Program-made: the position numbers and the translations under genes
Notes under the pieces: generated by a model
Told to the model about the DNA's origin: nothing
Database searches by the model: none
Seen by the model: only the letters and a program-made list of their open reading frames with translations
NCBI GenBank assembly: GCA_964640175.1
Contig: CAZXFW010000003.1
Coordinates: 62,001 to 126,000, forward strand
From: JACKDX01 sp964640175
GTDB lineage: Bacteria > Myxococcota_A > Polyangia > Polyangiales > GCA-016699535
Length of the DNA stretch: 64,000 bases
Reading direction: 5' to 3'
Shown here: positions 47,439 to 57,361 of the stretch, in pieces
Layout of the letters: the number at the start of each line of letters is the position of its first letter
Position numbering within the stretch: the first letter of the stretch is position 1

Positions 47439-49148
47439 ATGAATAAAAGCAGCAGGCTCGGTGAATTGCTGGTTCGCGAAAAGCGTATTAGTTTACAGCA
47501 GTTACGACAGGCTCAAACGGACCAGCAGAAAAACAATATCACGCTGGGCTATGCGCTTGCCAAAATGGGAGCCATCTCGGACGAAGAAATCACCTCGTTC
47601 CTGAGCCAAAAATACCACGTTCAATCCGTCAATTTAGCGGAATATGACATCGATCCTGAAGTCGTAAAGCTCGTGTCGCGTGATGTTGCAGAGCGTCATC
47701 GCGTCATTCCGATCTCACGCGCAGGCTCCTCGTTGATCGTCGCCATGGCCGATCCGTCCAACCTGCACGCGATCGACGATATTAAGTTCTTAACGAACTA
47801 CAACGTCGAGCCGGTGGTGGCCTCTGAAAACGCCATTCTGAGCACCCTCGAACGCTATTACCAAAGCGATCCGGACATCTCGTACGACGAAATCATGGAG
47901 GGCTTCAACGAAGCCGATATCGAAGTTGCCAGCGAAGGCGACGACGACAGCGTGACGGATCTGGAACGCGCCTCGGAAGACGCTCCGGTGGTGCGCCTCT
48001 GTAATGCGATTTTACTCAATGCCATTAAAAAGCGCGCTTCAGATATCCACATCGAGCCCTACGAGCGAAAAATCCGTGTCCGCTACCGCATCGATGGCGT
48101 GCTCGCCGAAGAAATGTCGCCACCGATGAAACTTAAGAATGCGCTTTCGTCGCGTTTTAAAATCATGTCGTCCTTGGACATCGCGGAACGGCGGCTGCCG
48201 CAAGACGGCCGTATCAAGCTTAAGCTGGGCAAAGGACGCGAAATGGACTTTCGTGTCTCAGTGCTGCCGACGATCTGGGGCGAAAAGATTGTCATGCGTC
48301 TTTTGGACAAAAGCAACTTGCAGCTCGACATGACCAAGCTGGGGTTCGATGAACGTGCGTTACGTGACTTTAAATATGCAGTCCATCAACCGTATGGCAT
48401 GGTGCTGGTCACAGGACCCACCGGTTCAGGGAAAACCACTACCCTGTATTCTGCGCTTACCGAACTCAACCAAATCGGCACCAACATCAGCACGGCTGAA
48501 GACCCGGTTGAGTACAACTTGATGGGCATCAACCAAGTGCAGATGCACGACGACATCGGCCTTAACTTTGCCGCAGCGTTGCGCAGCTTTTTGCGTCAAG
48601 ATCCCGACGTTATCATGGTCGGTGAGATTCGTGACTTTGAAACCGGCGAAATCGCAGTTAAGGCAGCCCTCACCGGTCACATGGTGTTATCGACATTGCA
48701 CACCAACGATGCTCCGAGCACGGTTTCCCGTATGCTCAACATGGGCATCGAGCCTTTCCTTGTGACGTCGTCTGTGAATCTGATCTTGGCACAACGTTTG
48801 GCGCGCCGTATTTGTGTGGAATGTAAAGCGCCGTTTGTCGTCGAACCCGATGTGCTTAAAGACGTTGGCGTCCCGGAAGACAAACTCGGAGAAACCATCT
48901 TCAAAGGTAAAGGATGCTCTACCTGCGCCAACACCGGATACAAAGGCCGCGTGGCGCTTTACGAAGTCATGCCCTTTACCGAACGTTTGAAAGAAATGGT
49001 GCTCCAAGGCTGCTCCACCGCAGAACTCAAAGAAGAAATGATCCGCGAGGGCATCCAAACCCTGCGCATGTCTGGGCTCAGCAAGGTGTTTGAAGGCATG
49101 ACCACGATCGACGAGGTCACCCGCGTCACCGCAGCGGACCGCAGATAA
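47439..49148 (+). CDS. pilB: Type IV pilus assembly ATPase PilB
   Basis: 569 residues, full length. An N-terminal MshEN-type domain (LGELLVREKRIS) is followed by a GspE/PilB ATPase: Walker A GPTGSGKTTT, Asp box ISTAEDPVEY, Walker B DVIMVGEIRD, His box STLHTNDAPS, and a tetracysteine Zn motif CVEC...CSTC. Powers pilus extension in the inner membrane; important for twitching motility in myxobacteria. It stands alone here; pilT and pilC are not adjacent. A substantial gap upstream suggests its own promoter. Confidence 0.95.
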   Translation: MNKSSRLGELLVREKRISLQQLRQAQTDQQKNNITLGYALAKMGAISDEEITSFLSQKYHVQSVNLAEYDIDPEVVKLVSRDVAERHRVIPISRAGSSLIVAMADPSNLHAIDDIKFLTNYNVEPVVASENAILSTLERYYQSDPDISYDEIMEGFNEADIEVASEGDDDSVTDLERASEDAPVVRLCNAILLNAIKKRASDIHIEPYERKIRVRYRIDGVLAEEMSPPMKLKNALSSRFKIMSSLDIAERRLPQDGRIKLKLGKGREMDFRVSVLPTIWGEKIVMRLLDKSNLQLDMTKLGFDERALRDFKYAVHQPYGMVLVTGPTGSGKTTTLYSALTELNQIGTNISTAEDPVEYNLMGINQVQMHDDIGLNFAAALRSFLRQDPDVIMVGEIRDFETGEIAVKAALTGHMVLSTLHTNDAPSTVSRMLNMGIEPFLVTSSVNLILAQRLARRICVECKAPFVVEPDVLKDVGVPEDKLGETIFKGKGCSTCANTGYKGRVALYEVMPFTERLKEMVLQGCSTAELKEEMIREGIQTLRMSGLSKVFEGMTTIDEVTRVTAADRR

Positions 49149-49284
49149 GCCTACCTTCCCCCACATGTACATCGCTCTGAAATCATTCATGTTTTTCGGA
49201 GGGAGGTGCGCCACCTGGGCTATGTGACGGTACACTGCATTTCACGCCTTGTCGTGCAGTCCATCCGGTGCTAGATCGTGCCTT

Positions 49285-49503
49285 ATGCGTATCAGCAACA
49301 GTTTTTCCGAAGGCGAAATTCAACTGCTTGAGTTTGTGGTTCAGTCTCTTTTGCGAGGCGGAACTCCAACCACGGCGGCCAGACACAAAGATTTTCCGTC
49401 CCTGTGCCGGAAGGTCATGGCCATGAGAGCCAAGGTCGAAGAAAAGGCAACCGTGGTTCCGAGTGCCGTAAGCAGCAAAGACGAGCTCAAAAAAGCTGTT
49501 TAG
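49285..49503 (+). CDS. Small hypothetical protein, 72 residues
   Basis: Begins MRISNSFSEGEIQLLEFVVQ. Helical, with a hydrophobic/acidic first helix, a RGGTPTTAARHKDF linker and a C-terminal helix of Lys/Glu. No signal peptide or known domain. A frame start at 49249 adds twelve unlikely residues. Lies between pilB and pyrC on the same strand. Confidence 0.5.
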   Translation: MRISNSFSEGEIQLLEFVVQSLLRGGTPTTAARHKDFPSLCRKVMAMRAKVEEKATVVPSAVSSKDELKKAV

Positions 49504-49582
49504 TTTCCTTTGGCCGGTTGTCCACGGCGTGCTTAGGCGTTGTGACGTTGACACTGAGCCATTGCTCGCGTAAGCGGCGGTT

Positions 49583-50866
49583 GTGCGTCTCGTTCTTCGC
49601 CAAGCCCGTATGCTCGATCCTTCACAAGGTATCGACAGCGTAGGGGATATTGTCATCGAAGACGGCCGTATTTCCCGTACAGGCCTTCATGCGGCTAAAA
49701 CCCTTGAAGGCAGGGTGGATCACGACTGGGATCTGCAAGGCAAATGGGTCGCTCCCGGCTTTGTCGACTTGCATGTGCATCTACGGGATCCCGGCTATGA
49801 ATATAAAGAAGATATCGCATCCGGGTTGAGCGCCGCAGCCGCAGGCGGCTTTAGTGCGGTGTGTGCCATGGCCAACACCCTGCCCATCAACGATACCCGC
49901 GCCATCACCGAAACCATGCTGGCCCGTGCCAACGCCGTGGGCGGATCACGCCTTTACCCCATTGCTGCCATCACCGTGGGCCTCAAAGGCGAACAACTGA
50001 CCGAAATGGCAGATCTCAAAGACGCCGGCGCAGTGGGCGTCAGTGATGATGGGCGATGTGTCATGAACGCAGCGCTGATGCGACGTGCCATGGAATATGC
50101 CAACACGTTTGATTTGTTGGTCTCGCAACATGCAGAAGATCATCACCTTACCCAAGGCGCAGACATGCACGAAGGCGAGATTGCCACGCGTCTTGGCTTG
50201 CGGGGTTGGCCACGCGTCGCAGAAGACATCATCGTCGCACGTGACTTGCTGTTGGCCGAGCTTACGGGAGCGCGGTATCACGTGGCACATGTTTCCAGCT
50301 TAGGAAGTGTACGGCTTTTACGTGAAGCCAAAGCCCGCGGGCTTAACGTCTCTGCGGAGGTCACGCCCCACCATCTCTTGCTTACCGAAGCCAACGTGCT
50401 TGGATACAACACGGCGTGCAAGGTCAATCCGCCTTTGCGCAGTGAGGAAGATCGGGCGGCGCTACGTGAGGCGTTGGCCGACGGCACCCTTGATTGCATT
50501 GCCACGGATCACGCCCCGCATAGCTCCGTGGAAAAGGCCTGTGAGTTTTCAGAAGCTTCACCAGGCATGATCGGCCTGGAAACGGCGATTTCAGGCCTGC
50601 TTGGGTTGGTGCGTGAGCAGGCGCTGACACCGCTTCGGTTAATTGAAGCGCTTTCCACCGCGCCGGCGCGCCTCGGCAAACTGCCTGGAGGAACCTTGCG
50701 CAAGGATGCCATCGCAGACCTGACCGTGATCGATCCTGAGCTTCGCTGGACTGTGACGCCCGATGCGCTACGCTCCAAATCCGAAAACACACCATGGCTT
50801 CATACTGAAATGCAAGGAGCCGTGGTGGCAACGGTTGTCAACGGAAAGGTAGTGTATCAACGATGA
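49583..50866 (+). CDS. pyrC: Dihydroorotase (class I)
   Basis: 427 residues from GTG 49583. Metal ligands and family motifs: GFVDLHVHLRDPG (His-x-His, Asp-Pro-Gly), then YKEDIASGLSAAAAGGF, HAEDH, HVAHVSS (His), and ATDHAPHS (Asp). Converts carbamoyl-aspartate to dihydroorotate. Its stop overlaps the carA start by four bases (ATGA), so the pyrimidine genes are co-translated. No pyrB lies in this window. Confidence 0.95.
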   Translation: MRLVLRQARMLDPSQGIDSVGDIVIEDGRISRTGLHAAKTLEGRVDHDWDLQGKWVAPGFVDLHVHLRDPGYEYKEDIASGLSAAAAGGFSAVCAMANTLPINDTRAITETMLARANAVGGSRLYPIAAITVGLKGEQLTEMADLKDAGAVGVSDDGRCVMNAALMRRAMEYANTFDLLVSQHAEDHHLTQGADMHEGEIATRLGLRGWPRVAEDIIVARDLLLAELTGARYHVAHVSSLGSVRLLREAKARGLNVSAEVTPHHLLLTEANVLGYNTACKVNPPLRSEEDRAALREALADGTLDCIATDHAPHSSVEKACEFSEASPGMIGLETAISGLLGLVREQALTPLRLIEALSTAPARLGKLPGGTLRKDAIADLTVIDPELRWTVTPDALRSKSENTPWLHTEMQGAVVATVVNGKVVYQR

Positions 50867-51981
50867 CAGAGGGACGTGACGCACGCCTGGTATTAGCCGA
50901 TGGAACTGCGTTCGAAGGCCGGTCCATGGGTGCCGAAGGCCATGCCATTGGCGAAGTGGTGTTCATGACGGGCATGACGGGCTACCAAGAAGTGCTCACC
51001 GATCCTTCGTATTGCGATCAAATCGTCACCATGACCGCGCCGCACATTGGCAATACCGGAGTCAACATCGCCGATCAGGAATCGAAGCGGCCTCGTTTGG
51101 CGGGATTTATCGTTCACGAACTGTCCACCCTACCCAGCAACTGGCGCTCGGAAAACGACTTGGATGCCTATTTGAAACGCTCCAACATTGTGGGACTGAC
51201 AGGCATCGATACCCGTGCGCTGACACGGCACATTCGTGAAACCGGCGCACAAATGGGCGCCATGGGCACCGAGAGCCGGGCGACATTGCACGACCGCGCC
51301 AAGGCAGCGCCCTCCATGCTGGGGCGTGATCTTGCCGGCAAAGTCAGCACTGAAACGCCTTTTGTGTGGACGGAAGGCAGCGGGGTCTGGGCACACGCCC
51401 AACCTCGTCCAACCTTGGACTATCATGTGGTGGCATTGGACTTTGGAATCAAACACAACATCCTGCGCTGCCTCGTCGATGTGGGGTGTAAAGTCACGGT
51501 GCTGCCTGCAAACACCACTTCAGATGACGTGCTGTCTCACAATCCCGACGGCGTGTTTCTTTCCAACGGCCCTGGAGATCCCGAGCCTGTGGAATATGCC
51601 ACGCAAACGGTGCGCGCATTGCTCGGCAAACAACCTATCTTCGGCATTTGTTTGGGCCATCAGATTTTAGCCCGCGCATTGGGAGCTTCCACGTACAAAC
51701 TTAAGTTTGGCCATCATGGGCTCAACCAACCCGTCAAAGATTTGAAAACCGGGCATGTGGAAGTGACGTCGCAAAACCACGGGTTTTGCGTGGACACCAA
51801 ATCACTTCCCTCACGCTGTGAAGCGACGCACATTCAACTCAACGACATGACCAACGAAGGCATTGAAGACCAGGAATCTGGCGCCTTTAGCGTTCAATAC
51901 CATCCGGAAGCCGGAGCAGGCCCACACGACGCGCGTTATTTGTTTTCGCGTTTTATCGAACGCATCCAGCGCTGGCGATAA
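50863..51981 (+). CDS. carA: Carbamoyl-phosphate synthase small subunit
   Basis: 372 residues. The N-terminal domain has FEGRSMGAEG and MTGMTGYQEVLTDPSY. The class I glutaminase domain carries the nucleophile Cys in FGICLGHQ and the His-Pro-Glu triad segment QYHPEAGAGP. Supplies ammonia to the synthetase large subunit, which is not in the window. Overlaps the start of the convergent HTTM gene by 46 bases at its 3' end. Confidence 0.95.
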   Translation: MTEGRDARLVLADGTAFEGRSMGAEGHAIGEVVFMTGMTGYQEVLTDPSYCDQIVTMTAPHIGNTGVNIADQESKRPRLAGFIVHELSTLPSNWRSENDLDAYLKRSNIVGLTGIDTRALTRHIRETGAQMGAMGTESRATLHDRAKAAPSMLGRDLAGKVSTETPFVWTEGSGVWAHAQPRPTLDYHVVALDFGIKHNILRCLVDVGCKVTVLPANTTSDDVLSHNPDGVFLSNGPGDPEPVEYATQTVRALLGKQPIFGICLGHQILARALGASTYKLKFGHHGLNQPVKDLKTGHVEVTSQNHGFCVDTKSLPSRCEATHIQLNDMTNEGIEDQESGAFSVQYHPEAGAGPHDARYLFSRFIERIQRWR

Positions 51982-52844
51982 GCGAGCAAGCGTTCCGCAC
52001 GGGTGAACGACAAAAACGCCACGCCAGAAAGCGGATAGGCAAATAAAATCGCCATCATCGCAAGAATGCCTGCATGAAAGGCCCACACGCCCCAGGCCCA
52101 ATACACTCCCCAGCGTCGTCGAAACAACGCCAACGGCGCCCCTAACTCAAGCGCCAAGCTAAACCACGCCAACGGTGGAAACACCCAGGGAAATTTGACT
52201 AGCCAGGCGCCAAACGGTGAATACAAATCCCCTAGCTCAATTTTGCGTAGGTTGTCGTAAGCGATTTGAATGCGCAATTGATCACCGCTTATCCAATCCC
52301 AGCCTGCATTGCGCAGCTTAGCCACTCCAGCAAGGGCATACGCAATCACCGTCAGCACCGACATTAACTTCAGTGGCCACCCATAGCGGCCATCTTCTGC
52401 ATGAGCACTCTGTGCCCTCGCATCCCATGCATGCGAATCGGCTGCGCATGCCACTGCCAGAATTAACACATGGAGCGTCACCAGGTTCTCGGTGTGAAAG
52501 ATCATGCCCCACGAGTTGCGATAACTGCTCAGCATGAGCCATAAGAACGCGAACAAAGGAGCCGTCCAACGGTATCTCCAGCCCACAATCACAGGCCACA
52601 CCATCAGCAGTGTTGCTGCGTACAAAAGATGGACCAGCTCTTTCGGCAACGGCGCATGAAGCAGACGGATGATGCCAACAGGCGCAAACTGCTCGGCGGG
52701 AAAGTGTGCATAGCCGTTGAGGTTCTTTGCACGAATCACCAAGTATAAAAGACAAAACAACCCCACGGCGATGCGCACAGCCGCAAGACGCGCCGCAGGC
52801 GCACGCTCAAACCACCATGCATCCAAACGGCGCCACAGACTCAT
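51936..52844 (-). CDS. HTTM-domain membrane protein (vitamin-K carboxylase-like)
   Basis: 302 residues with several hydrophobic helices. AALRIAVG-like start (AAVRIAVGLFCLLYLV), HTENLVTLHVLIL, KLRNAGWDWISGDQLR and a membrane segment with FHAGILAMMA match the HTTM (horizontally transferred transmembrane) family related to vitamin-K-dependent gamma-carboxylases. Its start overlaps the stop of the 149-residue gene (ATGA), as expected for an operon partner. The 3' end overlaps carA by 46 bases (convergent). Chemistry unknown. Confidence 0.82.
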   Translation of the reverse strand: MSLWRRLDAWWFERAPAARLAAVRIAVGLFCLLYLVIRAKNLNGYAHFPAEQFAPVGIIRLLHAPLPKELVHLLYAATLLMVWPVIVGWRYRWTAPLFAFLWLMLSSYRNSWGMIFHTENLVTLHVLILAVACAADSHAWDARAQSAHAEDGRYGWPLKLMSVLTVIAYALAGVAKLRNAGWDWISGDQLRIQIAYDNLRKIELGDLYSPFGAWLVKFPWVFPPLAWFSLALELGAPLALFRRRWGVYWAWGVWAFHAGILAMMAILFAYPLSGVAFLSFTRAERLLAYRQRWMRSIKRENK

Positions 52845-53290
52845 AACACAGGCACCTTGCAGCGGGCATGGACATGCGTGGCCAAAGGCTTGGAGGGCGT
52901 GGCCTGCGAAAAATACGCCACAGGATCATGTTGCTCTGCGACAAGCTCGACCCATCGGACAGCGTCATACTTAGTGGTGTGCATCAGCCGTGACGCAATG
53001 GACTGACACAAGCGATGTGCCGCTTCGGGGCCAGAGGCAATCGCACGTTTGACCGCCACAGTGGCTTGCATCACCTCGTCGTTGGCCACAGCCTTGGGAT
53101 CCAGCGCAACCATACGCCCATGAGAGGCAATGCCGCGAGCGCGCGCTAGCCAGGGCTTGGAACGGCGATGCGAAAACATCGGATACGTGGAAAGCGGATA
53201 GGAATCGTCGCTGGGGTGACGGAGCAACGGCGAAAGCACAGCCAGAGTGACCGCAATGCTAAAGCCGTATACCCAGTTTCGTGTAAACAA
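52841..53290 (-). CDS. Small membrane-anchored protein, HTTM partner
   Basis: 149 residues: one N-terminal hydrophobic helix (about 8-25), then an exposed domain with conserved-looking YPLSTYPMFSHRRSKP. The genes before and after overlap it (32 and 4 bases), suggesting co-translation. Similar small proteins encoded next to HTTM genes are common in bacteria. No catalytic motif. Confidence 0.65.
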   Translation of the reverse strand: MFTRNWVYGFSIAVTLAVLSPLLRHPSDDSYPLSTYPMFSHRRSKPWLARARGIASHGRMVALDPKAVANDEVMQATVAVKRAIASGPEAAHRLCQSIASRLMHTTKYDAVRWVELVAEQHDPVAYFSQATPSKPLATHVHARCKVPVL

Positions 53291-53741
53291 AGCGCAGCAC
53301 CCACGCAGGACCGATCAGCAAAAACTGTAGGTCTTGAAAGAACGAGGGCTTAGCCCCTTCGATACGATGGCCTACAAACTGACCTGCCCACGCTATCCCA
53401 AATATGCAAAGATTAATCAACCACGCATGCAAAGGAAATAACGTCGCGATGAGGAGACTCCATCCGAGCCCTAACGACGCCACGATCAGCATCCCTAAGC
53501 ACAGCCGCAACGACAGACGCAGATAAAACACCAAGGCCCCAGCTGCCAGTAGACTTGCCACATTGGCCCATGGACGAGCGCTGTAAGGAGCGTGCGCGTG
53601 GACCCAGGGCAGTGGCACTTCCCACAAAAGCCCCAGCGTGCTCATCAGAATGAGCGGGACGCATATCCAGTGAATCCTCTTATTCACAGGATGTCGGTGA
53701 CTGTGGTCGTAGGCATCGAACCAGGCTTCTACTGTTCTCAT
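53259..53741 (-). CDS. DUF962/Mpo1-like membrane protein
   Basis: 160 residues with four hydrophobic segments. The N-terminal YDHSHRHPVNKRIHWICVP and FVGHRIEGAKPSFFQDL, with conserved His residues, are hallmarks of the Mpo1/YGL010w family. Yeast Mpo1 is an iron-dependent dioxygenase of the fatty-acid alpha-oxidation step in sphingoid base breakdown, so this gene may relate to the sphingolipid-type enzymes in this genome. First gene of the operon with the HTTM pair. Confidence 0.85.
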   Translation of the reverse strand: MRTVEAWFDAYDHSHRHPVNKRIHWICVPLILMSTLGLLWEVPLPWVHAHAPYSARPWANVASLLAAGALVFYLRLSLRLCLGMLIVASLGLGWSLLIATLFPLHAWLINLCIFGIAWAGQFVGHRIEGAKPSFFQDLQFLLIGPAWVLRFVYTKLGIRL

Positions 53742-53816
53742 CGCCCTTCCCCCGAGCTGGCTAAGTCCCTTAAATTAAAGTATGGAAGATGTAAGCAAAA
53801 GCACCAGTATCAAGCC

Positions 53817-54173
53817 ATGAAATCTAAACTTTACAACTACACTGTAATTTCACTGCTGGCAGGGGCTTTTTTGGGCGCTTTACCCCCTTTGCAGGTTGCC
53901 TTGGGCCAACCCAAACCCAAGCAAGAAGCTCCCCCTACGACGTGCATCGAATGGACGAAGGAAGTGAAAGCCTGGGGCTACGGCTACAAGCATTTGGTAC
54001 AGCTCAAAAACCAATGCAACACCGTTCAGCGCTGTGACATCACCGCCAGCACCAACCCTGAGAAACAAACCGCGGACGTTCCTCCTAAAGGCGCACGCGA
54101 AGTCATTATCAACATCAACTCACCGGCACGCGAGTTCACGGTCAGCGTCAATTGCCGCGCCGCCCAACCCTAA
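53817..54173 (+). CDS. Small exported protein, 118 residues
   Basis: ATG at 53817. A signal peptide (about 1-30, ending ALG-QPK) precedes a domain of about 85 residues with four Cys (TTCIEW, NQCNTV, RCDITA, VNCRAA), probably two disulfides, and an immunoglobulin-like strand pattern (VQLKNQC...CDITAST). No family recognised. Lies divergently from the DUF962 gene with 75 bases between. Confidence 0.7.
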   Translation: MKSKLYNYTVISLLAGAFLGALPPLQVALGQPKPKQEAPPTTCIEWTKEVKAWGYGYKHLVQLKNQCNTVQRCDITASTNPEKQTADVPPKGAREVIININSPAREFTVSVNCRAAQP

Positions 54174-54194
54174 CACGACTTAATTAATGCCAGT

Positions 54195-55574
54195 CTAATA
54201 CGTAGTGAAAACACACATAGGCACTACGGGATTCAAACATGCAGAGCCATTTGTGGCTGCTGAATATGCTTTTTGCAGATTATTGATGGCGGTGCTTTTC
54301 GCTAGGTCAAGGGAATTGGCGTACCCTAACGCAAACAGTGCCTGTTCATTCTGAGGGAACGTATTCGCAAGCTGAGCTCTGAGGCTCTCAACCGATGCCA
54401 CTTCTTTCGTCCGAATCACCGTTGTGTTTCCACCACTGAGCGGGTTGGAAACAAAACTCTCTGCGCACACCGCAAGACAAGTATATCGAGCGTATTGAGC
54501 GTATCCGTCCGGTGACGTATGGGCGGTGTAGGTAGTCACACCCGCTTCTGCAACGGTGCTAACGCCTTGGGTGAATGCCACCACCGGCCCCAATTCGGGT
54601 GACGGGAGGTTGACGTGCGGCGGAGCTAGACTTTTTAGTCCGGCATATCCCACCGCAACGGCAATCGCGCCTAAGCCCAGGACCACTGCCGCTCTTCCTA
54701 AGCCACTCCCACGGGAACCGCCCGCCTCGTATGTAGTCCCGGCAAAGGCAACGCTTTGCAGTTCGGCAAAAGCGGTAGTGCCAATCAAGCGGGAGGCATC
54801 GCCTTGGGTAAGACGAACAAAATAGCCGTCTTGACCCTCTTGGCGGCATTCATCCCCAGGGGAGTTAGGGCCAAGGTAATTATTGCCGTCCGCTTCAATC
54901 AGAGCGCGACCCCACGGGCTATTCCAAAATGTCTCAGCAACACATGTCTCAAGCGCTTCCACTTCATCGGTGGCCTGCACAAATCGCAAAGGCGCAACAG
55001 AGGTGACGTCCAAATACACCGGCAGCACAGCTCCATGGCTGTCCACGACGGGTCTTAGCAATGCTGTATTGGTGATTTGGACCGGCGCCTGAACAATAAA
55101 ACCGCAGTTGTCGAGCGTTGATGTTTCTAGAACAGACTCGGTACGAATGCCGATACCTTTAGGGTCGTGAGTTGCCAGAATCACTCCAAGCAGTTGTTGT
55201 TTATCCACGAAAAACGTCGGAGAGGGATCTTCGTTGGTGAGCTCAACGGCAGCGAGCCCATGCTCAAACGCAGGACAGCTTCCTTGAATGACGCCTTCAT
55301 TCGTGTATCCGATCAAGGCAACGAAGCCTCCTTTTTCAACCGTACGGCTGTGGTTCAGCCGACCGCTAGGATGGGCGTCATCAAACTCAAGCGTGTAAAG
55401 CTCAGCACCTGGCTTAATCCAAACACGGCCAAACTCCGCACCAAGCGCTGCAGCTTGTTCTTCACTGACATCACCGGATGGCTGAACTCCACATCCGAGT
55501 GAAACTGCCATGGTGAACACCAGACTCGCAGTTACGGCATACCGAACTATATAGTTACGATTGTTACGAAACAC
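54195..55574 (-). CDS. Lipoprotein with internal membrane segment, unknown
   Basis: 459 residues from GTG 55574, preceded by GGAGG. Lipobox SLGC (Cys 28). A roughly 240-residue N-terminal beta-rich region with several Cys is followed by a Gly/Ala-rich hydrophobic segment (AAVVLGLGAIAVAVGYAG) and a C-terminal helical part that ends with Cys-containing PVVPMCVFTTY. No family recognised. Divergent, 290 bases away, from the next lipoprotein gene; the region between presumably holds both promoters. Confidence 0.72.
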   Translation of the reverse strand: MFRNNRNYIVRYAVTASLVFTMAVSLGCGVQPSGDVSEEQAAALGAEFGRVWIKPGAELYTLEFDDAHPSGRLNHSRTVEKGGFVALIGYTNEGVIQGSCPAFEHGLAAVELTNEDPSPTFFVDKQQLLGVILATHDPKGIGIRTESVLETSTLDNCGFIVQAPVQITNTALLRPVVDSHGAVLPVYLDVTSVAPLRFVQATDEVEALETCVAETFWNSPWGRALIEADGNNYLGPNSPGDECRQEGQDGYFVRLTQGDASRLIGTTAFAELQSVAFAGTTYEAGGSRGSGLGRAAVVLGLGAIAVAVGYAGLKSLAPPHVNLPSPELGPVVAFTQGVSTVAEAGVTTYTAHTSPDGYAQYARYTCLAVCAESFVSNPLSGGNTTVIRTKEVASVESLRAQLANTFPQNEQALFALGYANSLDLAKSTAINNLQKAYSAATNGSACLNPVVPMCVFTTY

Positions 55575-55864
55575 GATGCTACCTCCGGCCCGATCAAATC
55601 AAGAACAAAAGCAAAATTCATGCCATAGGCTGTGACAGAAAAACACATTGGTTTTGTAGGCAACACCCTAGGACACCTGTGGTTATGGAGTCATTGGTCC
55701 ACACGAGGTGGGGACAGATCTCCCGTTGTGGACATTCCTGGGACAGTGGAACCGTTACTCCACGCAACACCTAAACTGAAACATTTACACTGAAATTTCA
55801 TCACAATAAGCATCACAGCTACCGCAACGATAGTGATTGGCACAAAAATCGCAAAGGCAATGAC

Positions 55865-57361
55865 GTGTCTATGCAGTTGCCTTCATTGAAACATCGTCAG
55901 TTTTGGATTGCCTGTCTTTTCGCACTGAGTGCATGCAGCACCACACCCGAAGACGGGGTTAATAAAAACGGTAACACTCAATACGCGCCCAAACCTTTAT
56001 GGACGGCGAAGGTGGCCGGTGACGTAGTGAGTAAGGCTTTTTATCCTACGGAAGGCCTTACAATCGATGATTATGAACTACGCCACGTAGAAGAGCCTGT
56101 TGAAGTGTATGGGTTCAACGAGTGGTGGGTGATGATATCGAGCAGCGCCGATGTGTTCTTGCCACGATCAATGATCAAAGATCTTAGCCCCGATCTAAGT
56201 GCCCAAGAACCGCCTCCCATGTTCACTTCTCTTTCGAGAACTGACCATGCAGCGTGTCCTATTCAGACAGTAGACCAAAACGGCATGTTTAGTGTGATAG
56301 GATGGCTGCCTCCCAATACACCCATAGGGGTGTATGCAATGGGACCAGCCTATACCCAAATCAGCCCTTGGCTTCATTGGGTGTCTTCCTCATGCTTGGT
56401 CAATGCACCGGTAGATAACCCCCAAGCAACTCAAGAAGAAGTGGCCGGGTTTATGCGTTCGTTCCGCAAAGGGGACGGCTCATGGAACGGGAGTGTCATC
56501 TGCTATCTGAATGGAAACAAAGTCTACCTTGGGTATCGCGAGCCAGGCGCAACGTCCGCCACCGTGCCCTACGCCGGCCCAAGGGATGGCACAGAATGCT
56601 CGTGGGCCGACCAAGCGACTCTGTTAGAAGGGCCGAAACCAAGGCGAAGAATGTGTCAAACGTTTGGCGCCTGCAAGGATGCCGGTCAGTATGAAACGCC
56701 GTTTACTAATCTCGCTGAAATGATGGTGCTTCAGGCGCTCCTAAGCATTGGTGGCCAACCGATCCAAGAGATTGAGTTTGGGCCCACAGGTGGTGGCCGT
56801 TTCATTTATGGGTTTTTGGGCGCCACGGGCGAACAAATCAATGAGGCCTCACACAGCCAAGCCGTGGACATGGTGTTTGCATTCACCTCATACATGGCGG
56901 CTGTCCACCCTGCACCGTCTTCCGGACTCGGTGCCATCGTTCCTGTTGCAACGGCAGTTCCTGGAGTCGTTTCTTTATCCGCATTGCCAGATGATACAAT
57001 CGTGGGAGTCGCCGGCCGTCCAGACCTCAGGCTGGGATTGCGCCCAAGAGATCATTTGCCGATAGGCGATGTGACAACGCCAGGGAAGTCTGGAACAATG
57101 CTCAACACGTTTGACATCGGTGAGTTATTGAGAAAGTTTTTTGGAAAGGATCGAATCGCCGGAGAAGGCGATGCCATCCACGCCGCGTTTGTAGGTGATA
57201 TTCGGCAGGCAGGGTACGATGTTGTTCCCGCCCCTACGGTTAGCAATCCATCCCATGTCAGGATCATTCCACAACCTGGTGTATCATTCGAAGAGCCCAC
57301 TTTTCTTGAGAAGCTGATGAACGCATTTACGATTGTCAGCAGATACAGCCCTTCTAATTAA
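55865..57361 (+). CDS. Lipoprotein, unknown, with SH3-like stretches
   Basis: 498 residues from GTG 55865 (AAAGG seven bases upstream; an ATG at 55871 is also possible). Lipobox LSAC (Cys 24). Two stretches with the look of short SH3-like repeats (VEEPVEVYGFNEWWVM and NTPIGVYAMGPAYTQI), then a Cys-containing region, and a C-terminal domain with GGGRFIYGFLGATGEQI and DIGELLRKFFGKDRI. No family recognised. Its last eight bases overlap the convergent UvrA gene. Confidence 0.7.
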   Translation: MSMQLPSLKHRQFWIACLFALSACSTTPEDGVNKNGNTQYAPKPLWTAKVAGDVVSKAFYPTEGLTIDDYELRHVEEPVEVYGFNEWWVMISSSADVFLPRSMIKDLSPDLSAQEPPPMFTSLSRTDHAACPIQTVDQNGMFSVIGWLPPNTPIGVYAMGPAYTQISPWLHWVSSSCLVNAPVDNPQATQEEVAGFMRSFRKGDGSWNGSVICYLNGNKVYLGYREPGATSATVPYAGPRDGTECSWADQATLLEGPKPRRRMCQTFGACKDAGQYETPFTNLAEMMVLQALLSIGGQPIQEIEFGPTGGGRFIYGFLGATGEQINEASHSQAVDMVFAFTSYMAAVHPAPSSGLGAIVPVATAVPGVVSLSALPDDTIVGVAGRPDLRLGLRPRDHLPIGDVTTPGKSGTMLNTFDIGELLRKFFGKDRIAGEGDAIHAAFVGDIRQAGYDVVPAPTVSNPSHVRIIPQPGVSFEEPTFLEKLMNAFTIVSRYSPSN

